Position numbers and translations under genes: made by a program. From Aggregatilineales bacterium (GTDB lineage Bacteria; Chloroflexota; Anaerolineae; Aggregatilineales; Ch27): a stretch of DNA of 39,810 bases. Every line of letters starts with the position of its first letter. Within the stretch, counting starts at the first letter, position 1. The notes beneath the pieces were generated by a model that did no database searches, was not told the origin of the DNA, and worked only from the letters and a program-made list of their open reading frames with translations. Location: positions 1 through 39,810 of the forward strand of contig JARKOQ010000235.1 of the NCBI GenBank assembly GCA_029976005.1. The letters run 5' to 3'. Of this stretch, positions 14,270 to 21,763 are shown piece after piece.

Positions 14270-14989
14270 GTGAGCCACCACACCATCGAAGTCGACGGGC
14301 TGAGCTTCGCCTACCCCGACGGGCGCCAGGCGCTCGACTCGGTCAGCCTGCACGTCGCCCCCAACGAGAAGGTCGCCCTGGTCGGCCCCAACGGCGCGGG
14401 CAAATCAACCCTGCTCCTGCACCTCAACGGGGTGCTGCGCAGTCCCAACGGGCACATCCAGGTGGGCGGCCTGCCGTTGAAAGATGAAACCCTGGGCCAG
14501 ATCCGGGCCTGGGTGGGGATGGTCTTCCAGAACCCGGACGACCAGCTCTTTTCGCCGCGCGTCTTCCAGGACGTGGCCTTCGGGCCGCTGCACATGGGCC
14601 TCGACGAGGCGGAAGTCCGCCGCCGCGTGGCGGACGCCCTGGCCGCGGTCGGGATGAGCGACTACGCGGAGCGGGTCAGCTTCCACCTGAGCACCGGGGA
14701 GAAGAAGCGCATCGCGATCGCCACCGTGCTGAGCATGGACCCCCAAATCCTGGTGCTGGACGAGCCAACCGCCGGGTTGGACCCCCGCGCCCGGCGCAGC
14801 CTGATCGATCTGCTGCGCCGCCTGGATCGCCTGACCATGCTGATGAGCACCCACGACATGCGCCTGGCCCAGGAACTCTGCCCGCGTCTGGTGGTGCTGG
14901 ACGGGGGGCGCGTCGTCGCCGATGGCCCCACCGCCGATCTCCTGGCCGACGCCGCCCTGCTGGAGCGTCACGGCCTGGAAGCGCCATGA
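14270..14989 (+). CDS. cbiO: ECF transporter ATPase CbiO
   Basis: A 239-residue ABC ATPase that powers the importer. Walker A is GPNGAGKST (residues 39-47), Q-loop NPDDQLFSPRV is the form typical of ECF ATPases, the signature is LSTGEKKRIAIA, and Walker B plus D-loop is ILVLDEPTAGLD; the switch His is in STHDMRL. The start is GTG at 14270 with GGAG in the end of cbiQ. Only one ATPase is encoded, so it should act as a homodimer, as in dedicated (group I) systems. The order cbiM-cbiQ-cbiO is standard. Confidence 0.94.
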   Translation: MSHHTIEVDGLSFAYPDGRQALDSVSLHVAPNEKVALVGPNGAGKSTLLLHLNGVLRSPNGHIQVGGLPLKDETLGQIRAWVGMVFQNPDDQLFSPRVFQDVAFGPLHMGLDEAEVRRRVADALAAVGMSDYAERVSFHLSTGEKKRIAIATVLSMDPQILVLDEPTAGLDPRARRSLIDLLRRLDRLTMLMSTHDMRLAQELCPRLVVLDGGRVVADGPTADLLADAALLERHGLEAP

Positions 14990-14994
14990 AAAAA

Positions 14995-15029
14995 GCGGTC
15001 ATTGGTGATTGGTCGGTAGTTCGTGGTGG
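14995..15029 (+). repeat. TTGGTGATTGG-type repeat, left flank of DUF6398 gene
   Basis: A degenerate GGTCATTGGTGATTGGTCGG tract followed by TAGTTCGTGGTGG. An inverted relative lies at 15721-15755 on the other side of the DUF6398 gene, and a direct relative at 29479-29519. Confidence 0.55.
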
Positions 15030-15093
15030 AAACGGATTCAAAAAAGGCAGGGCCGGAGACGCCGCGCCGGTCAAAGACTGATCGGCCTCGGAT

Positions 15094-15690
15094 TCACTCC
15101 CCGGCTTGCGATTCGTCATCCTCCTCGTCTTCGGGCAAATCGATCACCTGAAGATAGCCGTGCTGCTTGATCAGGGCGTCGAGCTGGGCCATGTCCACGC
15201 CGGGGATGTACGGGATCAGCTTGCGCTGGTACGCCTCCAACTGAGCGCCAAACGGGGCCTTGCGGATATCCATGAGAAACCCGTTCACCGAAAGCATCCA
15301 GATCATGGGGTTGTCGTCGATCCGGTCGCTCAACTGCCAGTCCGCATTCATCCAACTCATGTCCACCGCGTCGCGGATCGTCTTGGCCTTGCTGCCCGCC
15401 GTGGCGGAGGAAACGCCGAACAGCGCGCAGAGTTCCGCCGCCGGCATGGATGGAGTCTGAGATTTGTCGAATAGGAAATTGACCTGCCCCAGCGCGTAGA
15501 CGATCCCGCATGCCCAGCTTTTCGCCTGGCCGCTGGACAGCGGCGAGGGGCGCTTGCGGGCCAGCCTGGCAGTCAGTTTACGGGCCAGCGCGGCATATTC
15601 CTCGTTGAGGTGTGTCCGGCAGACCGGCTCGATCAGGGCCACGATCTCGTCATACTTCGCCTGCATGGCCTTGGGAACTTTTTCGCTCAT
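15094..15690 (-). CDS. DUF6398 domain protein
   Basis: A 198-residue protein of unknown function. Residues about 8-115 match what I know of DUF6398: KYDEIVALIEPVCRTHLNEEY, LARKRPSPLSSGQAKSWACGI, VYALGQVNFLFDKSQTPSM, and an embedded helix-turn-helix-like segment AAELCALFGVSSATAGSKAKTIRDAVD, which suggests nucleic-acid binding. The C-terminal 70 residues (PYIPGVDMAQLDALIKQHG, then an acidic tail) are not part of the usual domain. In other genomes such proteins can accompany SEC-C or plasmid-related domains, but none is seen here. GGAAGTGATCC precedes the ATG. The gene is alone, flanked by inverted copies of a TTGGTGATTGG repeat. Confidence 0.8.
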   Translation of the reverse strand: MSEKVPKAMQAKYDEIVALIEPVCRTHLNEEYAALARKLTARLARKRPSPLSSGQAKSWACGIVYALGQVNFLFDKSQTPSMPAAELCALFGVSSATAGSKAKTIRDAVDMSWMNADWQLSDRIDDNPMIWMLSVNGFLMDIRKAPFGAQLEAYQRKLIPYIPGVDMAQLDALIKQHGYLQVIDLPEDEEDDESQAGE

Positions 15691-15720
15691 GGATCACTTC
15701 CGTCACGCGGCGCGGCCGCT

Positions 15721-15755
15721 AACCACCCACCAACCACCACGAACCAATAACCGCC
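15721..15755 (-). repeat. TTGGTGATTGG-type repeat, right flank of DUF6398 gene
   Basis: The reverse complement reads GGCGGTTATTGGTTCGTGGTGG, related to 14995-15029 but inverted, so the DUF6398 gene lies between inverted copies. Confidence 0.55.
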
Positions 15756-16685
15756 CTACTCCAATCGCAGGGTGCCGCCGACGGACAGGCTCAGATCGGT
15801 CTGCTGGGGGGCGCTGTCGTAGCGGCGGGCGATGTACACCCCGCTGCTCGGATCGAGCAGGTAGGCGCCCTCGGCGAAATTCGGCGCGGCCCCGCTGGCC
15901 GCGAACTGAAGGCCCAGGTCCTGCGGCACAAACACGGTCAGGTTGCCGCCGACCGAGACCTCGCCGCGCTGCTCCAGGCTGCGGTTGGGGAGGCTGAGCA
16001 GCAGGTCGCCCCCGGCCATGTCCACCTTGAGGCGCGCCACGTCCAGGCCGAGCAGGTTGAGGCTGGTCGTGCCGCCGCCCTGGGTGAAGTCCAGCTCGAT
16101 CGGCAGGCCGGCCGGCAGTTCCACCCGAATCCGGCCGCGCCCTACCCCTTCCAGGCGGGGCGGGAAATCGGCCAGGCGAGTCTCCTGGAGGGTGAAGGTC
16201 AGCGTGCCATCCTCGGCGGGGGCCAGCACGCCGGTCACCTGGCTATCCTCGCTGCCGACGAACTCGGCCGTGATCTGGCGCGTCTCCCCGACGGCGGGCG
16301 AAATCTCGACCGCGTTGTCCAGCCCGACGATCACCACCCGCAGCCGATTCACGCCCGCGTCGATGGCCTCCGTGAAGGCGACCGTCTGATCCTCGCGCGG
16401 CTGGCCGCTCCGGTTGGCGTAGGCCGCACCGACGATCGCGATCAGCAGCCCGGCGCTCACGCCCAGGGCCAGCCAGGGCGCCCAGCGGCGCAGCGGCGCA
16501 ACCCGATCCAGCAGCAGGGCCAGCCCGACCAGCACCGGCAGCACGGGCCAGGCCCGGCTCACCAGGTCGGCCAGCGCGGGCGGAAAGACGCCCAGCCCGT
16601 TCAGCAGAAGGATCAGCCCCACCCCGACCACCAGCAGCGGCCAGAAAATCGTCCGGTTGACTTTGGATTCGTCTGTTCTCTGCAC
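15756..16685 (-). CDS. LiaI/LiaF-like membrane protein with toast-rack-type C-terminus
   Basis: A 309-residue protein with about four N-terminal membrane helices in the LiaI/LiaF-TM arrangement (FWPLLVVGVGLILLLNGLGVFP is typical: a short hairpin of helices with Gly-Asn), followed by a beta-rich domain of about 200 residues (INRLRVVIVGLDNAVEISPAVGE, LDFTQGGGTTSLNLLGLDVARLKVDMAGGDLLLSLP, VSVGGNLTVFVP) resembling DUF4097/toast-rack solenoids. In Firmicutes LiaF restrains the LiaSR envelope-stress response; here the partner is a PspC protein, not a kinase. The start is GTG at 16685 with AAGGGCGGG upstream, 24 bases after pspC, so the two form an operon. An envelope-stress role is inference. Confidence 0.75.
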   Translation of the reverse strand: MQRTDESKVNRTIFWPLLVVGVGLILLLNGLGVFPPALADLVSRAWPVLPVLVGLALLLDRVAPLRRWAPWLALGVSAGLLIAIVGAAYANRSGQPREDQTVAFTEAIDAGVNRLRVVIVGLDNAVEISPAVGETRQITAEFVGSEDSQVTGVLAPAEDGTLTFTLQETRLADFPPRLEGVGRGRIRVELPAGLPIELDFTQGGGTTSLNLLGLDVARLKVDMAGGDLLLSLPNRSLEQRGEVSVGGNLTVFVPQDLGLQFAASGAAPNFAEGAYLLDPSSGVYIARRYDSAPQQTDLSLSVGGTLRLE

Positions 16686-16709
16686 GCCGTACCCGCCCTT
16701 TGTACCGCC

Positions 16710-17096
16710 TTACGCGCGCTCGATCCGCTGCCAGATCAAGGCCGCGCCCAGCAGCAGGATCATGCCCGGCCAGAATAAGTCCACGCCCTGCGGCCCCTGG
16801 AGCGCGCCCATCCCGCGCGCCAGCACCAGCAGGCCAACCAGGATGCACGCCGCGCCGACCAGCACCAGCCGGCCCAGGTCGCGCCCGGCGAACGGCTCGT
16901 CCGGCGTCAGGTTGGCCGGCAGCATCCACCACAGCATCAGGTACAGCAGCCCGGCCGCGCCGCCGGAGAGGGCGGTCAGGATCAGGAAGGCCCAGCGCGC
17001 CCACCAGGGATCGATCCCCAGGTAGGCCCCCAGGCCGCCGCACACCCCGCCCAGCACCCGGTCGGTCAGACTGCGCGCCACGCGATTCGTCCTCAT
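16710..17096 (-). CDS. PspC domain membrane protein
   Basis: A 128-residue protein. Residues 1-60 are a clear PspC domain: RTNRVARSLTDRVLGGVCGGLGAYLGIDPWWARWAFLILTALSGGAAGLLYLMLWWMLP. Two further hydrophobic segments follow (LVLVGAACILVGLLVLARGMGAL and FWPGMILLLGAALIW). PspC family proteins act in envelope-stress sensing, with or without PspA; no pspA is visible here. The ATG at 17096 follows GGGGGAG; the longer open frame to 17168 has no ribosome site. It is the first gene of the operon with the LiaF-like protein. Confidence 0.88.
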   Translation of the reverse strand: MRTNRVARSLTDRVLGGVCGGLGAYLGIDPWWARWAFLILTALSGGAAGLLYLMLWWMLPANLTPDEPFAGRDLGRLVLVGAACILVGLLVLARGMGALQGPQGVDLFWPGMILLLGAALIWQRIERA

Positions 17097-17447
17097 AAGG
17101 CTCCCCCGGCGGCCGCACCCCATCCGATTGCCGCCGCATCTATGGAAAGGATACCCCAGCCCCCGCACAGCGCAAGCGCCGCGCGGCCTCCGTCCGCGCC
17201 GAGGCCATGAGGCCAGAGGCCGGGAGACCAGAGAAAGCCGCCGGGCTGCGTGCCACCGGGATCGCGACCGCCGCCAAAATTCCTACGTCCGGTTCCGCCA
17301 GCCTGCCAGCCATTAGGATCGTGGCCGCGTCGGACTGGGGTCCGATGCCACAGGTGCACCATCCTCCAACGCCTTTCTCTGGCCTCCCGGCCTCTGGTCT
17401 CTTTTCCTCTGGACTCCGGCCTCCTGCCCTCTGGCCTCCATTCTCTA
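17097..17447. other. Divergent gene-free region with inverted GGCCTC-type repeats
   Basis: No gene was seen. A purine-rich tract (about 17203-17236, GAGGCCAGAGGCCGGGAGAC) has an imperfect inverted partner (about 17378-17398, TTTCTCTGGCCTCCCGGCCT), and polypyrimidine DNA continues to 17445. Related CCTC-rich tracts lie at 24826-24845, 30746-30782 and 35397-35433. Confidence 0.6.
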
Positions 17448-17456
17448 TGTTATAAT
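17448..17456 (+). promoter_or_regulatory. Extended -10 for the first receiver-kinase gene
   Basis: TGT followed by consensus TATAAT (17451-17456), 37 bases before the GTG start. The -35 region is polypyrimidine without a match, so activation or the extended -10 must drive it. Confidence 0.6.
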
Positions 17457-17492
17457 GCGGTCAGAATCGCGTTCCTGCTCGGCGGGGAAATC

Positions 17493-19310
17493 GTGAATCC
17501 GTATAACTGCCAGCTCCGGGTACTGGTCGTCAGCGCCAGTCCACTGCGCCGCGCGGCCCTGCTCAACAAGCTCCGCGACCGGTTCGGCGCGCTGTTCACG
17601 GCCGAAGGGGAAGGCCCCGCCCTGCTGGAGGACGCCCGCCGCCTCGTCCGGGAGGAGCGCTGCCACGCGGCCGTGGTCGTCCACGACCTGGCCGATCCCT
17701 TCGACCCCACCGCCAACCTGGACAACCTGATCGAGTGGCTGGCCCCGGCCGGGATCGTGATCTGCGCCGTGCGACCCAACGACCGGCTGGCCTTTCAGGC
17801 CGGGCGGCGCAGCCTGGAGTACGTCCACTTTGCCGACCCGGCCAGCGACCTGTGCGCGGCGGTCGAGGCGCGCGGCCGCCACGGCTGCAAGTGCGACGTC
17901 GCCGCAAGCTGGCCGGAGACCCGCTTCGCCGCCAGCACGGCCAGGCGCCTCAAGCTCCCCGCGGAGCAGGTCAGCGACGAGAACCTGTACGACCTGCTGG
18001 GCCGCCTGTTCCCCCAGGCGGAAGCGGTCGATCTGCACCCGCTGGCGAGCCTCAACACCAGCAAGCTGGTCGCCTCCGCCGTGCGGCAGTCGGTCGTGCT
18101 GCTGGCCAGCGAGCGCCGCCCGATGGTCGACACCGGGCGCATCCCCAAGGTGATCAAGATCGGCCCGCGCGACGAGATCGCCCGCGAGCGCGACAACTAC
18201 GCCCGCTACGTCGAGGGCTGGCTCCAGCAGAACCGCCAGGCCCGCCTGGAGGACTTCGTCTCCCTGTGGCACCTGGGGGCGATCACCTACGCCTTCCTGG
18301 GGGTCAGCCCGAACGACATGGCCCCCTTCCGGGCTTACTACCTGCGCGCCAGCGCCCAGGACGTCCTGATCGCCCTGCGCCAGCTCTTCCTGGAGACGTG
18401 CCACAACTGGTATTCCAGGGAACGCGAGCAGGTCAGCGGGACGCGCGTCTTTGAGCTGTACGACGAAAAGCTGCACCTCGAACAACGCATGGAACAGCGG
18501 CTGGACATGCAGAGTCCGGTGTTGAGCTTCCCCGGCCTGGCGGAAGCGCTGCCCAACCCGGCCCTGTGGGCCTACGACGTGGGCCGCCGCGCGCCGGGGG
18601 ACAGCCCGACCACGGCCATCACCCACGGCGACCTGCACGCCGATAACTTCTTCATCGACCGCAACCGCCAGGCCTGGCTGATCGACTTCGGCCAGACCGG
18701 CTACAGCCACGCCCTGCGCGATTTCGTCGAGCTGGAAGCCGACCTCAAGCTGCGCCTGACCGACTTCGGTACGGACGGCCTGGCCGGGCTGGCGGCCCTG
18801 GAAGAGGCGCTGCTGGCCGCCAACCGGGTGGACAGCCTGCTGCTGCCCGTCCCGGCCATCGCCGGGCAGCCCATCCTCATGAAGGCGTTCCAGGTCATCG
18901 CCGGGCTGCGCCACCTGGCCTGTCAGGCGACCGGCATCACCGGCCAGCGCGAATACCTGGAGGCCCTGCTGTACGAGACGCTGTTCATGGCGACTCTGCG
19001 CCGCCTGCACCCGGACGTCCGGCAGCGGGCGCTGCTCTCCGCGGCCCTGATCGCCCGCGCCCTGCGCGCCAACGGCCATCCGGCCCCCGCCCCCGGCCTG
19101 CACCTGGATGTCGCCGGACTGGCTGCCCTCTCGCCCACCGAAACCTTCCATACCATCGAGCAGCACCGCAAGTACCTCCAGAGCTGCCTGGACTCGGTGA
19201 GCATCCAGGGCCGGGTCTATGCCGAGCCACCGGCCGAGGCCGGCTCCCTCCAGCGCCAGATTCACGCCGCGCTGATCCACACCGAGCAGCTCCGCCAGGG
19301 CCTGGCCTAG
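17493..19310 (+). CDS. Receiver-like domain fused to APH-type kinase (paralogue 1)
   Basis: A 605-residue protein. Residues 1-115 fold like a response-regulator receiver (LRVLVVSASPLRRAALLNKL, VVVHDLAD, AGIVICAV), but the acidic pair after strand 1 is missing; an Asp remains near the phosphorylation site (HDLADP). After a linker (115-210) comes an aminoglycoside-phosphotransferase/choline-kinase-like domain with all key residues: Lys 222 in PKVIKIGP, an RERDNY helix, the catalytic loop HGDLHADNFF (His 378, Asp 380, Asn 385) and metal-binding DFG at 398-400. A helical C-terminus (about 440-605) follows. It may belong to the kinase-like 'ternary complex associated domain' families; I cannot verify that. 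Start: no ATG fits; GTG at 17493 has GGGGA upstream and gives exactly the length of paralogue 2. Substrate unknown; likely a signalling kinase. Confidence 0.72.
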   Translation: MNPYNCQLRVLVVSASPLRRAALLNKLRDRFGALFTAEGEGPALLEDARRLVREERCHAAVVVHDLADPFDPTANLDNLIEWLAPAGIVICAVRPNDRLAFQAGRRSLEYVHFADPASDLCAAVEARGRHGCKCDVAASWPETRFAASTARRLKLPAEQVSDENLYDLLGRLFPQAEAVDLHPLASLNTSKLVASAVRQSVVLLASERRPMVDTGRIPKVIKIGPRDEIARERDNYARYVEGWLQQNRQARLEDFVSLWHLGAITYAFLGVSPNDMAPFRAYYLRASAQDVLIALRQLFLETCHNWYSREREQVSGTRVFELYDEKLHLEQRMEQRLDMQSPVLSFPGLAEALPNPALWAYDVGRRAPGDSPTTAITHGDLHADNFFIDRNRQAWLIDFGQTGYSHALRDFVELEADLKLRLTDFGTDGLAGLAALEEALLAANRVDSLLLPVPAIAGQPILMKAFQVIAGLRHLACQATGITGQREYLEALLYETLFMATLRRLHPDVRQRALLSAALIARALRANGHPAPAPGLHLDVAGLAALSPTETFHTIEQHRKYLQSCLDSVSIQGRVYAEPPAEAGSLQRQIHAALIHTEQLRQGLA

Positions 19311-19578
19311 CCGGGGCAGCGGCGAAGCGGCAAGCGCCCAGGCGAAAACCGATCCGGCGCGCGCCGTGGATGCGTCGATGGGATAGGCCGGAATGGATGG
19401 AACGCGGATTGGCGCGAGTCATGCTCTTGAAGCCGTGTTCATCCGTGCCGCATCCGTGCCCTATTCCCGTGTCTGACCGGCCTTGCCCCCATCCGGAACG
19501 CGCCCGGCGGAGTGGCCGGAATGTCCGGCTTGCGTTTCCGGGCGGGAGACCTTACCATCCAGGCGTGGTAAGGAGCGC
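19311..19578. other. Spacer between the two paralogues, with dispersed repeats
   Basis: Holds GAAGCGGCAAGCGCCCAGGC (from 19324), a motif recurring at 26900 and, inverted, at 30711, and then GAAGCCGTGTTCATCCGTGC (from 19431), related to 2845-2860. No gene or convincing promoter was seen, so paralogue 2 may be read from the upstream promoter. Confidence 0.5.
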
Positions 19579-19593
19579 ATGGAACCATCATGA
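19579..19593 (+). CDS. Possible 4-codon leader peptide (MEPS)
   Basis: AAGGAG (19570-19575) lies 3 bases before an ATG that opens the mini-frame ATG GAA CCA TCA TGA. Its stop overlaps the ATG of the kinase paralogue 2 (19590) as ATGA. The kinase ATG itself is 14 bases from the ribosome site, too far for ideal initiation, so its translation may be coupled to this leader. It could also be chance. Confidence 0.3.
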   Translation: MEPS

Positions 19594-21407
19594 CCACCCG
19601 AAACCAGGACACGATCCGCGTCCTGATCGTCGAATTCAATTCAGACCGGCGCACCGCCCTGGGCGAGAACCTGCGCCAGGCCGGCTACGAAGTCCACATC
19701 GCCGAGGGCGAAGGCGAAGCCCTGCTGGATGACGCCCACGCCCGCTTCATGGACCATTTCTGCCACGTGGTCGTGCTGGCCCCGCGCCTGATCAACCCGG
19801 CCGATCCAACCGATTTCTCCGGGCTGGAGGCCAGCACGCGCTTTGCCCCGGCGGGGATCGTGATCTACACCAGCGAGCCGAACGACGAGATCGCCTTCCG
19901 CGCTGGCTGGGAGCACATGGGTTACGTCCGCACCACCGACCCGCGCCGCAAGCTGCTGGCGGCCATCGAGGAGCAAGCCCGCCGCCGGCCGTTCTCGATC
20001 CGCTGGCCGCAGAGCGACTTCCAGGAGCACGTGGCGGCCGCCCTCAAGGTGGAGCCGACCCAGATCACCGGCGAAGACCTGCGCATCCTGCTCGGCCAGG
20101 TCTTTCCCAAGGCGATCGGGGTCGAGCTGCGGCCGCTGCCCGTCCTCGATACGACCATGCTGGCCGCCACCCCCATCCGGCGGGCGATGGTGCTCTGGGC
20201 GCAGGAGAACCGCCTGACCACCGCCTACCTGACCCCCAAGGTCGCCAAGATCGGCACGCGCGAGCGGATCGAGCGCGAGGTGGAAAACTACACCAACTGC
20301 GTCGAGGGCCGGCTGCGCCAGGATCGCCAGGCCCGGCTGGAGGGGCACGCCGTGCTGTGGCACATCGGGGCAGTGGCCTATACCTTCCTCGGCGCGTCTC
20401 CGGACGAGCTGCAATCCTTCCGCCACTACTACACCAAAAACGACCCGGCCAGCATCCTCAACGTGCTGCGCGTCCTGTTCACCCACACCTGCCAGAACTG
20501 GTATGGCGACCAGAGCAGCCTCGACGGCAAGTCGCTGTACGACTACTACAACGAGGCCCTGGACCTGGACGAGCACATCGCCCGCTTCGACCAGAGCCAG
20601 TACCGCCTGAGCTTCCCCGGCCTGCCGGACGAGCTGCCCAACCCGGCCCTGTGGGTACTCCGCGAGGGGCGCGAGATGGCCTTCCCGGAGCTGCGGCGCT
20701 GCATCTCCCACGGCGACCTGCACTCGGATAACTTCTTCGTCGACCACGGCAACATGGTCTGGCTGATCGACTTCGAGCAGACCGGGCTGACCCACGTCTT
20801 CCGCGACTTCGTGGAACTGGAAGCCGACATCAAACTGCGATTGGTCCAGTACCCGCCGGAGGGCGACCTGGCGGCCATCGCCGCGCTGGAGCGCGCCCTG
20901 CTCGGCGGGCAAAGCCTGGCCGGGATGCTGCTCCCGTCGCCGGAAGTCAGCCTCGATCCGAACCTGTACAAAGCCTTCCAGGTCATCAGCGGCATCCGCC
21001 ATCTGGCGGCGATCGCCACCGGGGTGAACCGCCTGCAAGAATATTACCTGGCCCTCCTCTATGAAACGCTGTTCATGGCCACCCAACACCGCCTGCGCGA
21101 CATCATCAAGGAGCGCGCCCGGCTGTCCGCCGCGCTGATCGTGGAGCGCCTGACGCGCCGCACCGGCCTGCTGGGCCGGGGGGTGAGCATCCCGCGCCTG
21201 GATACGGCCCTGCTGCAGCAGCCCGGCATGCAGACGCGCCAGATGCTCAACGAGCAGCTCAGCTACCTGGCGGCCTGCTACCGGAGCGCCGACCTCCAGG
21301 CCCAACTCCACCCGGACGGGCCGCCGCCGGAGCTGGCCGAGGGGATGAGCCTGATTCAGCAGGAAGGCCAGCGCCTTCGCAGTTTTCTCAACCGGTTCAG
21401 TACATAA
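19590..21407 (+). CDS. Receiver-like domain fused to APH-type kinase (paralogue 2)
   Basis: A 605-residue paralogue of the preceding gene, alignable over its whole length. The receiver-like domain (1-115: IRVLIVEFNSDRRTALGENL, CHVVVLAPRLINPAD, AGIVIYTSEPNDEIAF) lacks the phospho-acceptor Asp (Ala-Pro stands there), so it cannot be phosphorylated in the normal way. The kinase domain keeps Lys 220 (PKVAKIG), the REVENY helix, HGDLHSDNFF (His 374, Asp 376, Asn 381) and Asp 394, but DFG is DFE here. Shared strings such as GDLH-DNFF, RDFVELEAD and LPNPALW show a tandem duplication followed by divergence. The C-terminus is helical. Both copies keep the catalytic residues, so both are probably active kinases, perhaps acting as a heteromer. 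Confidence 0.72.
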   Translation: MTTRNQDTIRVLIVEFNSDRRTALGENLRQAGYEVHIAEGEGEALLDDAHARFMDHFCHVVVLAPRLINPADPTDFSGLEASTRFAPAGIVIYTSEPNDEIAFRAGWEHMGYVRTTDPRRKLLAAIEEQARRRPFSIRWPQSDFQEHVAAALKVEPTQITGEDLRILLGQVFPKAIGVELRPLPVLDTTMLAATPIRRAMVLWAQENRLTTAYLTPKVAKIGTRERIEREVENYTNCVEGRLRQDRQARLEGHAVLWHIGAVAYTFLGASPDELQSFRHYYTKNDPASILNVLRVLFTHTCQNWYGDQSSLDGKSLYDYYNEALDLDEHIARFDQSQYRLSFPGLPDELPNPALWVLREGREMAFPELRRCISHGDLHSDNFFVDHGNMVWLIDFEQTGLTHVFRDFVELEADIKLRLVQYPPEGDLAAIAALERALLGGQSLAGMLLPSPEVSLDPNLYKAFQVISGIRHLAAIATGVNRLQEYYLALLYETLFMATQHRLRDIIKERARLSAALIVERLTRRTGLLGRGVSIPRLDTALLQQPGMQTRQMLNEQLSYLAACYRSADLQAQLHPDGPPPELAEGMSLIQQEGQRLRSFLNRFST

Positions 21408-21493
21408 CAAAATTGTAATGCTCATACCGCCTTTGAAAACGTTGTCCATACAAGATTGAGAGCTATCACCCCTGGCCTGTGTCCGTTTCGGAA

Positions 21494-21522
21494 TTGTAGA
21501 TTAATAAATTCCATGTTAGAAT
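21494..21522 (+). promoter_or_regulatory. Promoter of the SARP regulator
   Basis: TTGTAG (21494-21499), 17 bases, TAGAAT (21517-21522) preceded by TGT. This is a well-spaced sigma-70-type promoter with extended -10. It leaves an untranslated leader of about 230 bases before the SARP start. Confidence 0.65.
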
Positions 21523-21763
21523 GGGGGAAATGCGCTATGTGTTAATTCCTTTTAGATGCACACCAGTCAGATACGCTCGGTTTTTCATGGCGCCTTTCGG
21601 TCAGGACAAATTGCATCTTTTTGGGTCTTGTCAGCCGGTGCCTCCTAGAGTTAGCATTGTTTCTTTTGGGAAAAATGCTTTTTGCGCCAGGCCTGATGGG
21701 AAATTTCTCACATTGCCAGAAGGATGGCAGCAGGCAACCGATAAGCCGAAGGAGGATTCATGA
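21521..21763 (+). CDS. Doubtful 80-codon ORF overlapping the SARP start
   Basis: An open frame of 80 codons in AT-rich DNA ends with TGA overlapping the SARP ATG (ATGA, 21760-21763), an arrangement typical of coupled genes. The product (ending in LPEGWQQATDKPKEDS) matches no family I know. Codon choice is unlike the GC-rich neighbours. The first ATG overlaps the predicted -10; a second ATG at 21530 follows GGGGGAA. It may be a real small gene, a decayed one, or chance. Confidence 0.25.
   Translation: MGEMRYVLIPFRCTPVRYARFFMAPFGQDKLHLFGSCQPVPPRVSIVSFGKNAFCARPDGKFLTLPEGWQQATDKPKEDS

Noticed and set aside
17445..19280. A 611-codon open frame antisense to kinase paralogue 1, and a 602-codon one (19641-21449) antisense to paralogue 2
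   Set aside because: Both are shadows of GC-rich coding DNA. The sense frames carry complete kinase motifs; the antisense products show Gln/Gly/Val-rich low complexity and no domain.
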